A stretch of 64,000 bases of DNA, taken from Acanthornis magna (taxonomy: Eukaryota > Chordata > Aves > Passeriformes > Acanthizidae). The notes under the pieces were generated by a model, which made no database searches, was not told the origin of the DNA, and saw nothing but the letters and a program-made list of their open reading frames with translations. The stretch covers positions 310,001-374,000 of the forward strand of contig JAWUZG010000135.1 of NCBI GenBank assembly GCA_036785705.1. The letters are read 5' to 3'. The position numbers and the translations under genes were made by a program. Shown here in pieces: positions 52,560 to 64,000 of this stretch. The first letter of the stretch is position 1. Each line of letters begins with the position of its first letter.

Positions 52560-52860
52560 CATATGTTCATTTAATTTTTAAGAGACGGCTATATCGTGCA
52601 AGTTGCAATTTTTCGCCTACCAATATATGCCATTAAAATGAATATTCATGTGGCATCACCTACCAGAGTCATTAAAAGGCTTGTAAACATAGCCCAGCAG
52701 TGCCTCTGGCACTCTTAAATGATGAACTTTAACTCTCTGTCTGCAAGTGCTAATCTCAGTATCAACAGAAAAATAAATTATTGGCATCAATTATCATAAT
52801 TTATCAGTTTCATCAGCAAACTGGGATTTTTATAGTACCTCCAGCATGCACTTACCTTTA
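52560..52860. promoter_or_regulatory. Candidate conserved non-coding element
   Basis: An AT-rich block with isolated CpGs and many homeodomain-type words (for example ATTAAAATGAATATTCATG around 52632-52650 and AATTATCATAATTTATC around 52790-52806). It lies just left of a large CR1 fragment and itself shows no repeat signature. No open frame of interest. Judged by texture only. Confidence 0.3.
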
Positions 52861-53019
52861 TTAAAACTCATTCAGAAGTTACCCTTGACTCGTCCACACA
52901 AACACAAAACCACTTTAAATACATTGTAATTTTTGTTTATAGATTTCATGTAATTGTCATTATCAGAAAGGAAACCTTATTTTTTTAATTACAGAAATTT
53001 TACCATTTATTATCTTAAA

Positions 53020-53695
53020 TCACAGAATCATAGAATGGCTTGGTTGGAAGAGACCTTAAAGATCATTTAATTCCAACCACCTTGACATGAGCAGGGACAC
53101 TTTCCACTAGACCAGGTTGTTCAAACCCTCACTTAACCTGGGCTTTTACACTTTCAGGGATGGGACATACACACCTTTTCTGGGAAAACTGTTCCAATGC
53201 CTCACCATCCTCCCAGTAGAGAATTTCTTTCTCATATCTAATCAAAATCTACTCTCTTTCAGTTTAAAGACATTTCCCCTTGGAAAAAGTCCTTCTTTGT
53301 ATTTCTTAGGCTCCCTTTAGGTCTTGGAAGGCTGCAACAAGATCTCCCCAAGGCCACCTCTTCCCCAGGCTGAACAATCCCAATTCTCTTTGTCTTTCTT
53401 CACAGAAGCGCTCCATCCCTCTGATCATCTCTGTGGTGCTCTTTGGACTCAATCCAACAGGTCCAAGTCCTTGCTGTGCTCAGAACCCCAGAGCTGGATG
53501 CAGCACCCCAGCTGGGGTCTCACCAAAGGAGAGGGGCAGAATCCCCTCCCTCACCCCACTGGCCACTCTCTCTTTGATGCAGCTCAGGGTATTTTTGATT
53601 TTCTTGGCTGGCTCATATCCAGCCTCACATCCACCAGCACCCCCAAGTCCTTCTCCCCAGGGCTGCTCTCAGCCTGTTCACATGAGGTACTGCAG
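53020..53695 (-). repeat. CR1 LINE fragment, about 675 bp
   Basis: The left end is the reverse complement of the CR1 tail (CACAGAATCATAGAATGGCT, then GGTTGGAAGAGACCTTAAAG). Rightward it continues through GACATGAGCAGGGACACTTT, CCCCAGGCTGAACAATCCCA, AGCTGGATGCAGCACCCCAG and CACCAGCACCCCCAAGTCCT, all familiar CR1 3' untranslated and late-ORF2 words. It is the longest repeat copy in the window. The 129- and 89-codon plus frames inside it are antisense by-products. Confidence 0.95.
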
Positions 53696-53934
53696 AACTT
53701 GAGTCTGAAATAAAGGCTCTATTGCCTTCCCTTTTGTGGAAATTTCTCAGTGTAAAGGCCAATCAAACAGTTTGTGTGTGGGAAAAGTGAGAACTGATAG
53801 CTGATTAAGAGTTGTGTTGTTCAGAGTGTTCTACCCCGGCTTGTCCTTATACAATCAGTGTACAGGGGAACACACCCGAAGATCATATGGAATGAAAAGG
53901 TGCTGCCATTCCACACCCACAACATTTGGGGTGA

Positions 53935-54005
53935 GCCTCGTCCAACCTAACCTTGAACGTGTCCAAGCTGGGCATCCACCAGCTCTCTGGACAACAATCT
54001 CTGTA
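53935..54005 (-). repeat. Second CR1 LINE fragment
   Basis: CCAACCTAACCTTGAACGTG, CCAAGCTGGGCATCCACCAG and CTCTCTGGACAAC correspond to a part of CR1 already present at about 53130-53200 in the neighbouring copy. It is therefore a separate insertion or duplicate, not a continuation. Limits are approximate. Confidence 0.65.
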
Positions 54006-57000
54006 TTTGGTTAAACAATACAAAGAATACGTATTATTTTCCACAGCCTTAAAAGTGTGGGGTTTGCCTTCTTTTTTCCATATATGCCAGATTTCCTCCA
54101 GTCTAGGTGTAAGAGCTCACTTTGGGAGGGTGTCGCTCCTGAAAAGTGTTAGGCTTTCTCAGAGTGCTCACACTTCAAAGGAGCAACCAAGAGCAACAGT
54201 TATCTGTTACTACTCTCCCTGGCCAGAATTTTCCCATCCTCTGCAGACACTGCCAGGAAGCAAACTCTTGCTTCATTTTATTTTAGGCAACAAAACAATT
54301 CTTTCTAAGCTGTCAGGCTTTTCAAAATAGGAGTTCTTGTTGATATTCAGTTTTTTGGGAATGCAGCCTTAGTGCAAAACCTGTGTGAAATCCAAGGACC
54401 TTTGAAAATCTGGTCCTTGTGTGTGCCAGTTTCAACTATATAACATGCTGTATATACATGCTGAACATTCAGCATGTAAAAATGCTGGGCATGCAATCTT
54501 CCAAAATGCTGGCAGTAACTGCCCAAGTGAGTCATTTACCAGAATAAACAAGGGATCTTACTCAAAGTAGGCAAGGAACTGCTCTGAATTTCCAGCAGTC
54601 TATTTTATACAATGCCAGTGCAAATGTCTTTGCTTTTCATTTTGGTCATTATATCACTGAACAACTAAACAGATGGTATATGAACAGGATGCAAAACATT
54701 TAATAATGCCAGGAAAGGTACAGTAATACCAACTGTTCTGGCCTGCTGACCTTGGTATAGTTTAGAAAACATTGAAAGAAAGATGCATGCCATTTTATTC
54801 TCTTTTTTTCCCTCCTGCTTCCTGTTTTGGTCTAACCTCTACAAAAGAGAAGCTAAAACCTGGAAATTAGACTTAGCTGTTTACATGCAAGGAGAATTCA
54901 ACACATTTTACCTTGCCCATTTAGTACTAAAGATAGAAAAATAATGCAAGCTGTAAAAGTGCTGCCTCTACAGCCTTATTATCCTTCCCAGGTCTATGGC
55001 CAAATATCTCTATAGTACATTAATTATGACCAGAATTTGGCTACAGGTAATTATATAAGCTGAAGCTACCAAAAATTTAGCAAACTGCTCATCCTCGGAT
55101 GAACTATGGTGCTGGAATGGTAGGACAAGAGGGACACCTACCTCACCTTCCTTTAAAGCCCAAGAAGTGCAGCCTCTGAATAAGGATTGGTAAGATATCT
55201 GCTTTGTCGCCTTTCTTTCTGGACAAAGAGGAGAGGCCAGGAGCAGACAGTGTCCTTGAGTCAGGTTTTCAAGCCAAACACACATTGCAGATGGTGATAT
55301 ACAAAAATAGGGACGTTAGAAATACTCCTACAATGATATAAGGCTCTTGATTTTGTCTTTGTCTCAAAGACATGCATTTTTTTCTAACATCTTAACTTCT
55401 AGAAAGTAAAACTAAGTAAAAGTCAGAAACGTCAAAGAGTTCATCAGCATTAACAGATCAAAAACCACTACAAAATTACAAAATAAGCCCCAACTAAAAA
55501 CTAAATTAACCCAAGATTTGGGGGAAGTTATTTCAGTCTACATCTCTTATGCACATCTCATGACATTTTCATACTTTGGGTTAACTTTAGCATACACAGC
55601 TCACTCCTGCTTCCCTGCAAGGGTTGAACTACTTCCATTTTATATTGTCAGCTAGCTGCACAGACCCTAGCTTTGAAAACATAAAACCATAAATGTCTCA
55701 TAAAAACAATGATCTTAAAAATATTTGAGCATTTCAACTTTGTTGGGGGATCTTTGCATGAGAGCACACCACACCACAAAGGTGGATTTAGCAAAGTGGA
55801 CTCAGTAAACATAGGAAAAAACCTTGTAAGGCCACCTGGCCGTTACAAGACAATTTTTCCCCCATATTTGAGCTTTTTTAATAAGAATGAAAAAAGGTGC
55901 TTCTAACATCCCTCTTAGCTAAGGTTCTCCCTCACTGAGCCAATAAACCTTCTTAAGCTATCTGAATTACTTTTTAAATTAAGAGAGCAGCACACATTCC
56001 TGCAAATGAGAACAATAAGAGGTTTTTGGCAATGATCCTGCTCACTAATTATAATATTTCACATGTATGCACTGCCTTTCATCTCTCAGGGTTCTAGAGT
56101 GCTTCACTAAACAGTGGACTCTGTCCACAACTGTTGCCTCCCAGTTATGTCACACTTGCTCACAGGACATGCGAAGTCTGACCGACTTCACAGCTGTTTG
56201 CCTCACACACAGAGACAAAAATGCCACTGTTGACACTACATTCAATTAATTTCATTAATATAGAAAGCATAGGAATAATACATTCAAGTCAAGGAAACTG
56301 GCCTGATCCAATTGAATCTGGTTGAAAAAGGAAGATGCTACAACCAGGCAAACCTACAGTACCTTAAAAGCAATGGCAGCAGCGGAGGTACATCTCCTAA
56401 ATTCCTCCTGAGAGCAGGGATGTTCCCAGTGTTTACAGTTACACATCAGAACCCCTGCCATGGGTGAAGACACTCACACTGGATTGTTTATTATGGCTGC
56501 ATTTGACCATGAGGATGTTACTCAAAACCAAAGGCCACATGCCAGCATTCCTCATGGTTGTGGGTCCTCCCTCCAGAAGCTGATCACACAAAGTGAACCA
56601 CTATGGCCACACTGTCACTGAAGCATAAAAAACCAGCTCTCCCAACCAAGAAAACCATGTACAGACTATGTCTGGGTGCCACCTGTTGACGAAACAGCAC
56701 TAACAAGTCTGCTCAAATACATTAACTGAAGTAAAACCACTCCCAACAAAAACATCTCTAGCTGAGAAAGCCCCCACAGCATGGCCCTGTAGGCTTCACA
56801 CAATCCCCTGCTGGTCTTCATTTCTGACCAACAAAAGCTGGGAAGATGGAGCAACTCCCACAGTCAAGGTCTTGGCAGAAAAACAGTGCCTGCCCTCCTG
56901 CACTCCCCCACCACCAAAATCACAGCTGGGCTCAGCATGGGGCCATTTTCTCCCAGGCTTTTTTCTATTAAATAGAAGGGATTGTTATTTTGCTTTGTGC

Positions 57001-57839
57001 TAACAACTGAAAAGTGGTTTTTTTACCCCTGCAAAGCACTGCCATCCCTTAGATCCGCAGACTTTGTGTGAGTGCAGAGCTGTGCAATCCATCAGGGAAA
57101 TCTGTGATTTTGCCCATTGTGCTGGTTGAGTTGTGAGAAGGGCTGTAATGGGAGCTTTCATGGCCCCAGTAATTCATAGCAAGACACTGCACTAAAGTCA
57201 CTGTTTGTCCATTTAGAATAGAAGGAAAGGAAAACGTCAGCAGTGCTTCAGCAGCTGTTTCAGCTCCTTTTAGGCATTTGGTAAGTGGATGTGCACATAA
57301 TCACATGCTGAAGAGGAAAAGGCATTTTGGCAGCAAGGGAGGTGCAGGGATCTGCAGGAGGTGGCTCTGGCTCCAGCCACGGCTGCTCAGGTCACAGGTC
57401 CAGCAGCACCACAAGCATAAGCTCCCCACACATCTCTTACAGAAACAACAGCAGTCTGAATCTCATCAGAGTCGCACTGGTTTTAACCCCACACAAACTT
57501 CAAAGTTTTCTTGATTTACACACATAAAAGATCAAAATAAGCCCCCCCACCATCTTCAGCTCATTGTAAACAAAAAAAATTCTTGCAAGTCTGACTGGCC
57601 CAAAAATCAAAGTCCCTGAGCCTTTGCGGGGAGGCAATAAATCTGAACCTTTCACAAAATATTTTTTTCAAATAATTGCCAGTTGGGGTTGTGTTTCTCA
57701 TTTAGAAACTTCCATATAATTACAATATTAAAAGAAACATGGTAAAAAGTGTGACAAGACAGAGCAAATTTAATTTCTGCAAGTATGAAACAATTACAGA
57801 AGAAGGACTCACACTCTGCTGAGAGAAACCTCATATCCA
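54006..57839. other. Non-coding DNA with a 24-bp near-palindrome, no gene seen
   Basis: At 54455-54478 two perfect 11-base arms (TACATGCTGAA and TTCAGCATGTA) flank a 2-base centre. Further CATGCTG or ATGCTGG words lie within 54442-54515. The rest has only short frames and no recognised repeat. Confidence 0.55.
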
Positions 57840-57970
57840 GTGCTCAATGAGCTAACCAGGAGAGAATACAATTTGCATAATGTTCAATTAGCAGCATAAA
57901 TATATGCTAATCATACTCAGCTGCAAGCATCTCGCTTTATCTCATGTGCTTTGTACAACAAAGTAGTATA
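57840..57970. promoter_or_regulatory. Candidate conserved enhancer rich in homeodomain and SOX/TCF-like sites
   Basis: Within 130 bases lie the octamer ATTTGCATAAT (57871-57881), CAATTA (57885-57890), nested inverted repeats (TTAGCA 57888-57893 with TGCTAA 57905-57910; AGCATA 57893-57898 with TATGCT 57903-57908), an E-box CAGCTG near 57918-57923 and a perfect inverted repeat CTTTGT-ACA-ACAAAG (57949-57963). No coding frame. Function is inferred from the density of motifs. Confidence 0.4.
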
Positions 57971-60900
57971 AAAAATTAAAGAAAAGCTTGTGTTGCAAAA
58001 CTTAAAGGCAAATCCAAACTTCCTCCAAGTTGAAGCTTGTTCTATAGCTTGGGATCTTTAGAAGATTTCAGGCAGAGCAGTCCCTGGAGTCTCTTTAACT
58101 TTCCCCACACTGACCCACTACCAGCCTATCTCTGCAAAGACCTGCTGACTTACTGTTCTCAATACACCATTTTCATCTTGCAGACTTTCCATCTGCTTCA
58201 CTAAGTTCCAGATCAAGCACAAGTGGTTTCAAAGTTGTTTAAAGCCTAAGTTGCCACCATCAGCAGTTAAGCACAACAAAGCATCTAACCTGACAGGTCC
58301 CACTGTAATAAAAAAATCAAAATAAGGGGGTTCTAAATTAATTTCTCCAAAAGGCAGGGTTACTCATGACTGCAACTTGGGTTATAGCAAGTCTGTGGGA
58401 ACATAGAAATGTATTAACTGGTGACCAGAACACATACATTCGGGTTAGTTTCTTCACAGGTGTTTCTAAAATACTTCTAAGTGCAGGTAAACAAGTATTT
58501 TACATTAATTTCTGGTATTTTGTTGAGGGGGAAAAAAGACACCTATAAATCTCCGCATTAGCAAACTCAGATCATTTGCAGATGCATATACCACTCCAGA
58601 CACAGCAGGAAGAAAGCCAATCAAACATAAATAAAAGCAGAAGTTGAGATTCAGGCTTTAAACCAATAAAATATTACTTAAGTAAGGGACTTAGCAAAAT
58701 CTAAGACACAATTTTAAAGCCTGGTGATGATAGCAAGAGTGGTAGTGACTTTAAGGGAATGCTTTAGGGTTTTCTATGTCAAAATAAATGCAGACTCAAT
58801 GCAAAATATTTGCAAATGAGAGAAGTGAGATCTTTGTATATTTTGTGCAGATATATATAAGCATGTAAGAAAGTTCAGACCTAAAAAGAAGCTTTTTTGG
58901 TATGGGCGCTGCATGTGTATGCATTTTCTGTTGATTCAAAATCAAAACAGATTAGGAAAATCAATACTCAATTCCTTTTCTAGATTTTTATCCACTGTAA
59001 TACACAAAAGCAATTTAGGCGCTGGCTGCACTGGATCCTTACTTCAGGATTTATTAGATGAGTATATTTGTCATTCCTTCTGACAAATAATAGATAACAG
59101 GTGACAAATCAAGATTGTTTTATTTTTGGAGTATTTTTTTAAATGTAAGAAAAACAGAAAACTTTTTAAAAAAAATATATATTTAGTTTCTGATGCTAGG
59201 AGAGGCAAGAGTCAGAAAAAGCATCAGCCATTATTAACCATGACCAAAACCACTCATATTACAGGAGTCCACGGGCTTTCTAAAATGTTGCCACTAGAAA
59301 ATGAGGAAGAAAGGCTGGTGTCATGATTAGCTGACTGTTCTACAACTTTGAATAATCACTGTGTGTTCAAGACCACCCTGTATGGAGACCATCATTCTCT
59401 CACAGTGATGTTGACTGGTTTGCAGACTAAAGCTATAGAAACAAGAAAGAAACAGATTTATGCTGGTCTACAGAAGAGACATGAAAATTTTAACCACAAA
59501 TTACATCAAAATACTCTGGTCCCCTCACAGGATGAGACAGTTTGGGTGCTGAATTTTGGCTGCAGTCAAGTGTACCATCTAATTTTAAAATTATAAAATT
59601 ATATTCTAATTATCTGACCACACTTTAAGTCAACTAAGAGTACTTTTTTCCTAACAAAGATTTTTAAAATTCTGTTCACCTTAATCTGTGTTACCCTTCT
59701 ATCTTTTGAACAGTGTCGACTACACTAATTGTCCACGTTGTATCCAAAAAACCGAGCTTTTGCCTTTTGCCTGTATCAAGGACTCTAATTTTTCATCCAT
59801 TTCCTTCATGTTCCTGTCCTCCTCCATTTTCAGTACGCAGTAGGATGTCTATGAAATTCATGTGTTACTATTTGTTTTTCAGAATCTCTTGAAATTGCAG
59901 CACAATGAAAAGAAAATTAGTCCCAGCTCCAGGAGAAGGAATCCCATTAAACAGTAAGGGCAAACACACAAATTGCCTGGTACTGAAAATAAATAGCAAG
60001 CTGAAACACATGACTAGATGGACTGTAGCATCTGCCTAGTGTGTTTTCATACTCTGATTCAGATGAAAATAATCAATAAAAAGGAGGACTGTCCATCAAA
60101 TCAGTGAAAAGTTTAAACCAGAGGAAGTTATACAGGAGATGCTCTACAGTCACAAATTCAGGAGACAGGAAAACAAAAATAACAAGCAGAACTTTAAACA
60201 AAGCACATGAAAATTACAGCCACTAGTGAAAAAACAGGATGTTACAAAAAAGCTTAATGGATGGGGAACTGAATAAAAGCAATCTGAAAATAACTACAGA
60301 TCTTTTAAACATAAACTATCATAGACTGAGGAGATTTTGTATTATGAATAAGGTTAATGAAAGTAAGCTGACAGAGACAAAAGTTACGATTTCAACAACT
60401 TTCATTCAGTGAAGCAAAAAATGAACAATTTCAGGGACAGAAATCTATATACCCATTCCTGTCACACAAAATAGTACATTAGCAGAGCAGCTAATGTCCA
60501 AAACTTACTTATCACGTTCTTTTATTCCTAAATCACAGCCACACTCCCTCTGCTCTGTGTTAAACTGGATGACTGCAATTGCTGCCTCAGCACTTCTTCA
60601 CTTCTCACTCGAATCCCAGAATATAAGGTATTGGACAAAAGACATGCCTGGTTTGGCAAAATTAGTCAGCTTCCCTCTCCACATCCATAACACGTAGATC
60701 ATCTGCTCAAAACACAAGGGCTAAAATACCATAATTTCTAGGATATTTGTGGTACTTTAAAGACATCTGCGCTCTAGAAACTGAATTGAGACCTCTAAAG
60801 TACTTCATACAAGTCCTCCAGCAGTTGTTAAATGGTAATGACTTTTACAGAGGGGGAAAGATTAGCTTTTGTCTTTTTAATACATTATCTAATTCTCAGC

Positions 60901-61481
60901 TGGAATAAAGCACTGAAAACAGCTAATTTCTGCAGAATTCCTTTCCTTTTCTCATGGTCAAAATCATCTGTACCTTTCAACACACTTCAAACACTAAATA
61001 AGAATTCATCTAAGAAATTACTGAAAGTTTTTTCAAAATAGCCTAATGATAATCCAAATGTGTAATACTCACTATTATTAATGTAAAGTACATGTGTAAA
61101 GGAAAGGAGACTATACACCTTGAGACCAAGTATTGCACTGCTCCATGAAACTGAAAAGTTACTGCCATTCATACCAAGCAACTGAAGTACAAACATTTCT
61201 TTTACACCGTACCAAAACTATATCAAAGTGTGCTCCAGAGATGAGGGTTTTCTTGGTGGCACTACACCTGTTCATTTCATGAGGTTTTAATAGTTGGGAT
61301 GATAGAAACTGAGCTCTAAAAGGACCTCTTAGACATAACGGAGTTATTCCCTTAAGCTTCATGACCGAAATATATTCACAGACAATTTAAAGAAAAGATT
61401 ACTCAAAAATATAAATGTGTATTTCTATTAATTTTTTTAAAATACACTTTCATTTCTCATACCTCAGAGGCTCCTTCTTAC
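57971..61481. other. Non-coding DNA, no gene seen
   Basis: AT-rich sequence with frames below 85 codons on either strand. No repeat family member was recognised. Confidence 0.6.
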
Positions 61482-61512
61482 CTGTCTTCTGGGGAGGAAA
61501 AAGAAAGAATTT
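61475..61512 (-). other. Juxtaposed splice acceptor and donor words
   Basis: Read on the minus strand, a pyrimidine tract ends in CCCCAG, is followed by only seven bases (AAGACAG, 61482-61488), and then GTAAGA. This could be a 7-base microexon, a recursive splice point (CAG next to GTAAG), or chance. No flanking exon is known. Confidence 0.25.
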
Positions 61513-63499
61513 ACAACATGCAAAAGGACTGTAAGCCATCTTCAGTAACATTGTTTGTGATTAGTACAACACTTGAACCCCACCTGATTAACTGATTAAC
61601 TGGAGAAAAACAAACAGATACTATGCTATGCAAGAGAAACTAGAAGAACTCTGGTAAGGGTTGAACAGTGAGGTCAAGACTGTTATGAACAGAAATACAT
61701 TGCAAGTCCTGTTTCATAAATATTTGTGTATTTATGTTTATAAAACATCTTCACTGTTAGTTCTGATGAAAGCACTACAATGACTCGATGGGCAGGTTAA
61801 TAATCAGTGTTCTTTCACCCTTATGTGGGCCTTTATAAAACTACATTTTCTTTTGTCAAAGCTGCAGCTGTACTGAAAGCTCGTTCCTTCTTGAACATTC
61901 ATTTAATTTCTGAACATATAGATGGTATTATTGCGTAAACTTATTTAAGAGGTCAACTCCATTCCTCTGGAGCTGCATAAGCTTTAAAAATACCTATCAC
62001 AACACAAAATTTCCACTTCAAAACTTCTGAATTCCCAGGCAAAGCCATTTTTTTAAGCATTTACCTTTTCAAAAAATAAGAAAATAAACAAACAAAACTG
62101 CTAGCATTATAATAAATATCACCAAGCTCAAATTATAATTCTGGGCATGTGTTTTCTCTGCCTACTGGATTTCAGTCCTGAGAAGTCCCATTTCTCCCTG
62201 AGAAGTTCTTTCACCATGCAGCAGCTCAGACCTGTTTGTGGGGCTGTCCCCAGCCCCAGAGCTCTCACCTTATAGCTTGTCTGCATGGTACTGAAAACAC
62301 CGATCACCTCGGGAACCCTCAGCTATATTAGATATAATTACTCAAATGATGACAAATTGGGAAGGAAGTTTACCATGCACTGATTAATTAAAGAAACAAA
62401 ACCAGAATACCTGTGGCTAAAACTCTTTGGGGACTTCTGCCTCCAGCTCTCCCCCAGCACTCAGTCCTCCCCTTACCCTCCCAGGCTGTGGAAATAGGCA
62501 CTTTTCAGAATAACTAAGGATGCCCTGCCTATGTCACTCCTGGGACACCCCAGCTTTCCTACAAGCAGCCACAGCTGCACACATGAAAGGGTACAGACCA
62601 TAAACCCAAATCATCAAACCCAGATTAGTTTCTTCTGAAGAGATCATTATTTCTTTTAAGCTGAGGAAAACGTCCCGTCTCCAAATTCTCTTTCCCCTGC
62701 CAAAAAGAAGGCAGATCCCCCCTCCTATATCCAGGGGTTAAAAACAAAAAGCCTGCTCACAACCTGTGAAACTAACAAAAGACAAACTGAACACTATCTC
62801 AGATATCACCTTGTACTCAGTACCGACGGCAGTAATTGAACCTCATATTCTCTAAATTACGGTTTAATTATTTGTAGTATAAAAATTGGATGGGATGATG
62901 AACCCTTTTCCTCTTTTATATCTTTGCCTCATTCACATGCCCATGCCAAAAGCCATCACAACATGCAGCAAAAGAGTGTTATTTTCACCCCTCCCAATGG
63001 CAAAGATCCTCTGGAGCAAGTGTTCTTTGCATACATTTGGCCTTCTGAGTCTGAGGTCTTCTGGAAGGAAATCACTACACTTTAACACCCTGAACATGAA
63101 TTTTCAATAGACATCCAAACAGATTGCTCTCTCACTCTTTGTCTGGAATAAAATATACTTAATTTTGGATTGTAAAAGTAAATAACATAAGTAAGTACAT
63201 TCTGAGAGTTAAGTATAAATGACAAAAACATATGTTACACCAGTGTTTATACAGAAGCATAGATCACATTTCTTTATACACTCTGGTTATTGTCTTTCTA
63301 AGCACTGATACAATCCCTTGAATATGAATGATGTTTCCTGTAAAATAAATACCACAAAATCATCCTACATAGCTGGCTGGAGTGTATTACTCTGAGGACA
63401 AATATATCTTTTGAACTCTACACAGACCACTGAGTATGGGGCTGAGAAGACCAGGGGTCTGCTTTCAGCCCTGATGCTGCCTAATGAGCAGCTACAGCA
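61513..63499. other. Non-coding DNA, no gene seen
   Basis: Short frames only; none recognisable. Confidence 0.6.
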
Positions 63500-63620
63500 G
63501 CTTTTGATAGGGAAGTCTAACATTTCTGTGTCCCATTTCCACACATGCAGAATGGGAATAATGACTTTTTTTTTTAACAAATAATCTTGTGAGCAACAGG
63601 TGAAAACACGGTAATACAAG
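63500..63620 (+). repeat. Probable ancient MIR/L2-type relic
   Basis: TTTCCACACATGCAGAATGG with GAATAATGAC following resembles the MIR/L2 core word in forward orientation. The later TCTTGTGAGCAACAGGTGAA fits the next part of MIR loosely. A ten-base T run at about 63567 interrupts it. Confidence 0.5.
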
Positions 63621-63699
63621 CTTATTTTATCCAATGTGTCAAGCTTTCTCCGTGCAATCTCATTTGTATTATTCATGCATGAAGGATGCAAGAGAAAGA

Positions 63700-63860
63700 T
63701 CCTTCAGCATCACAATGCTAAAATTGTTCTCCTTCGCTATTCCCTGCTGCTGCTGTAACATATTTTGCGGCCAGACTCCAGTACGGCTGGTGTTAAACAA
63801 ACAGGAATGGTACCTACATCTGCTCAGAAAAGGGTTGCTTAGCAACTGCAATCAAAGGGT
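63700..63860. promoter_or_regulatory. Candidate regulatory element with an RFX X-box-like palindrome
   Basis: GTTGCTTAGCAAC at 63834-63846 is a perfect inverted repeat (6-base arms, 1-base centre) and resembles the X-box bound by RFX factors. It lies between two segments that look like parts of one old MIR. The overlapping small frames on both strands are not recognisable. Confidence 0.35.
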
Positions 63861-63909
63861 GTTTTATCCTCACCAATCTACTGTAAATTAATAGAATTCT
63901 CTCTACCAT

Positions 63910-63965
63910 ATTCTAACACTTTTAGTGGCTATATAAATGGTTGTTTATTATTATTATTATTTTTA
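63910..63965 (+). repeat. Possible MIR 3' tail with (TTA)n
   Basis: AGTGGCTATATAAATGGTTG followed by TTTATTATTATTATTATT resembles the 3' end of a MIR element, in the same orientation as the relic at 63500-63620. Alternatively it is an ordinary (TTA)n microsatellite at 63945-63961. Confidence 0.4.
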
Positions 63966-64000
63966 TTTTGTAGCTAATGTGTTTCATTTCATGATCTGAT

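Noticed and set aside
53324..53713. 129-codon plus-strand frame
   Set aside because: It lies antisense within a minus-strand CR1 copy, whose 3' region gives such frames routinely.
3502..64000. CRISPR arrays, operons, tRNA or rRNA genes
   Set aside because: No regularly spaced repeats, no gene strings and no cloverleaf or rRNA-like sequence were seen; the context is vertebrate nuclear DNA.

Overview
This is a vertebrate nuclear window, most likely from a bird and possibly a songbird. The evidence is the set of CR1-type LINE 3' ends on both strands, the near absence of other interspersed repeats, the AT-rich non-coding background, and a class II (beta/alpha-like) endogenous retrovirus (ERV) carrying a gamma-type envelope. 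The species call is inference; no host gene is recognisable here.

Region 1 (1-3501) is the 3' part of an internally deleted ERV on the + strand. It runs from the window edge through a gag fragment (spacer with a PPPY late motif, then the N-terminal half of capsid). It then jumps across the missing capsid C-terminus, nucleocapsid, protease and polymerase into a nearly complete env. A C-rich 3' untranslated stretch, a polypurine tract and a compact 3' LTR of about 265 bp follow. One reading frame runs from base 3 to base 3050 with only two stop codons (TGA at 888-890, TAG at 1572-1574), so the gag remnant and env share a frame across the deletion. The env shows CXXC in the surface subunit, and a dibasic cleavage site, fusion peptide, heptad region, immunosuppressive-type segment, CX6CC and an anchor in the transmembrane subunit.

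Region 2 (3502-64000) is intergenic or intronic DNA. I find no exon, tRNA, rRNA or CRISPR array, and every open frame is short and unrecognisable. It contains CR1 remnants (8811-8935, 10180-10240, 16606-16830, 19860-20380, 37920-37994, 50735-50770, 53020-53695, 53935-54005), two probable ancient MIR/L2-type relics (37300-37430 and 63500-63620, with a possible tail at 63910-63965), and minor microsatellites.

Several stretches look like ancient cis-regulatory elements, judged by clustered homeodomain/POU/SOX-like words, palindromes or locally retained CpGs: 14220-14700, 52060-52260, 52560-52860, 57840-57970 and 63700-63860. These could be enhancers of a distant gene or lie inside a very large intron. 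That is an inference to be tested by cross-species alignment. The ERV is the only element with real coding content, and I see no evidence that it acts with the rest of the window.
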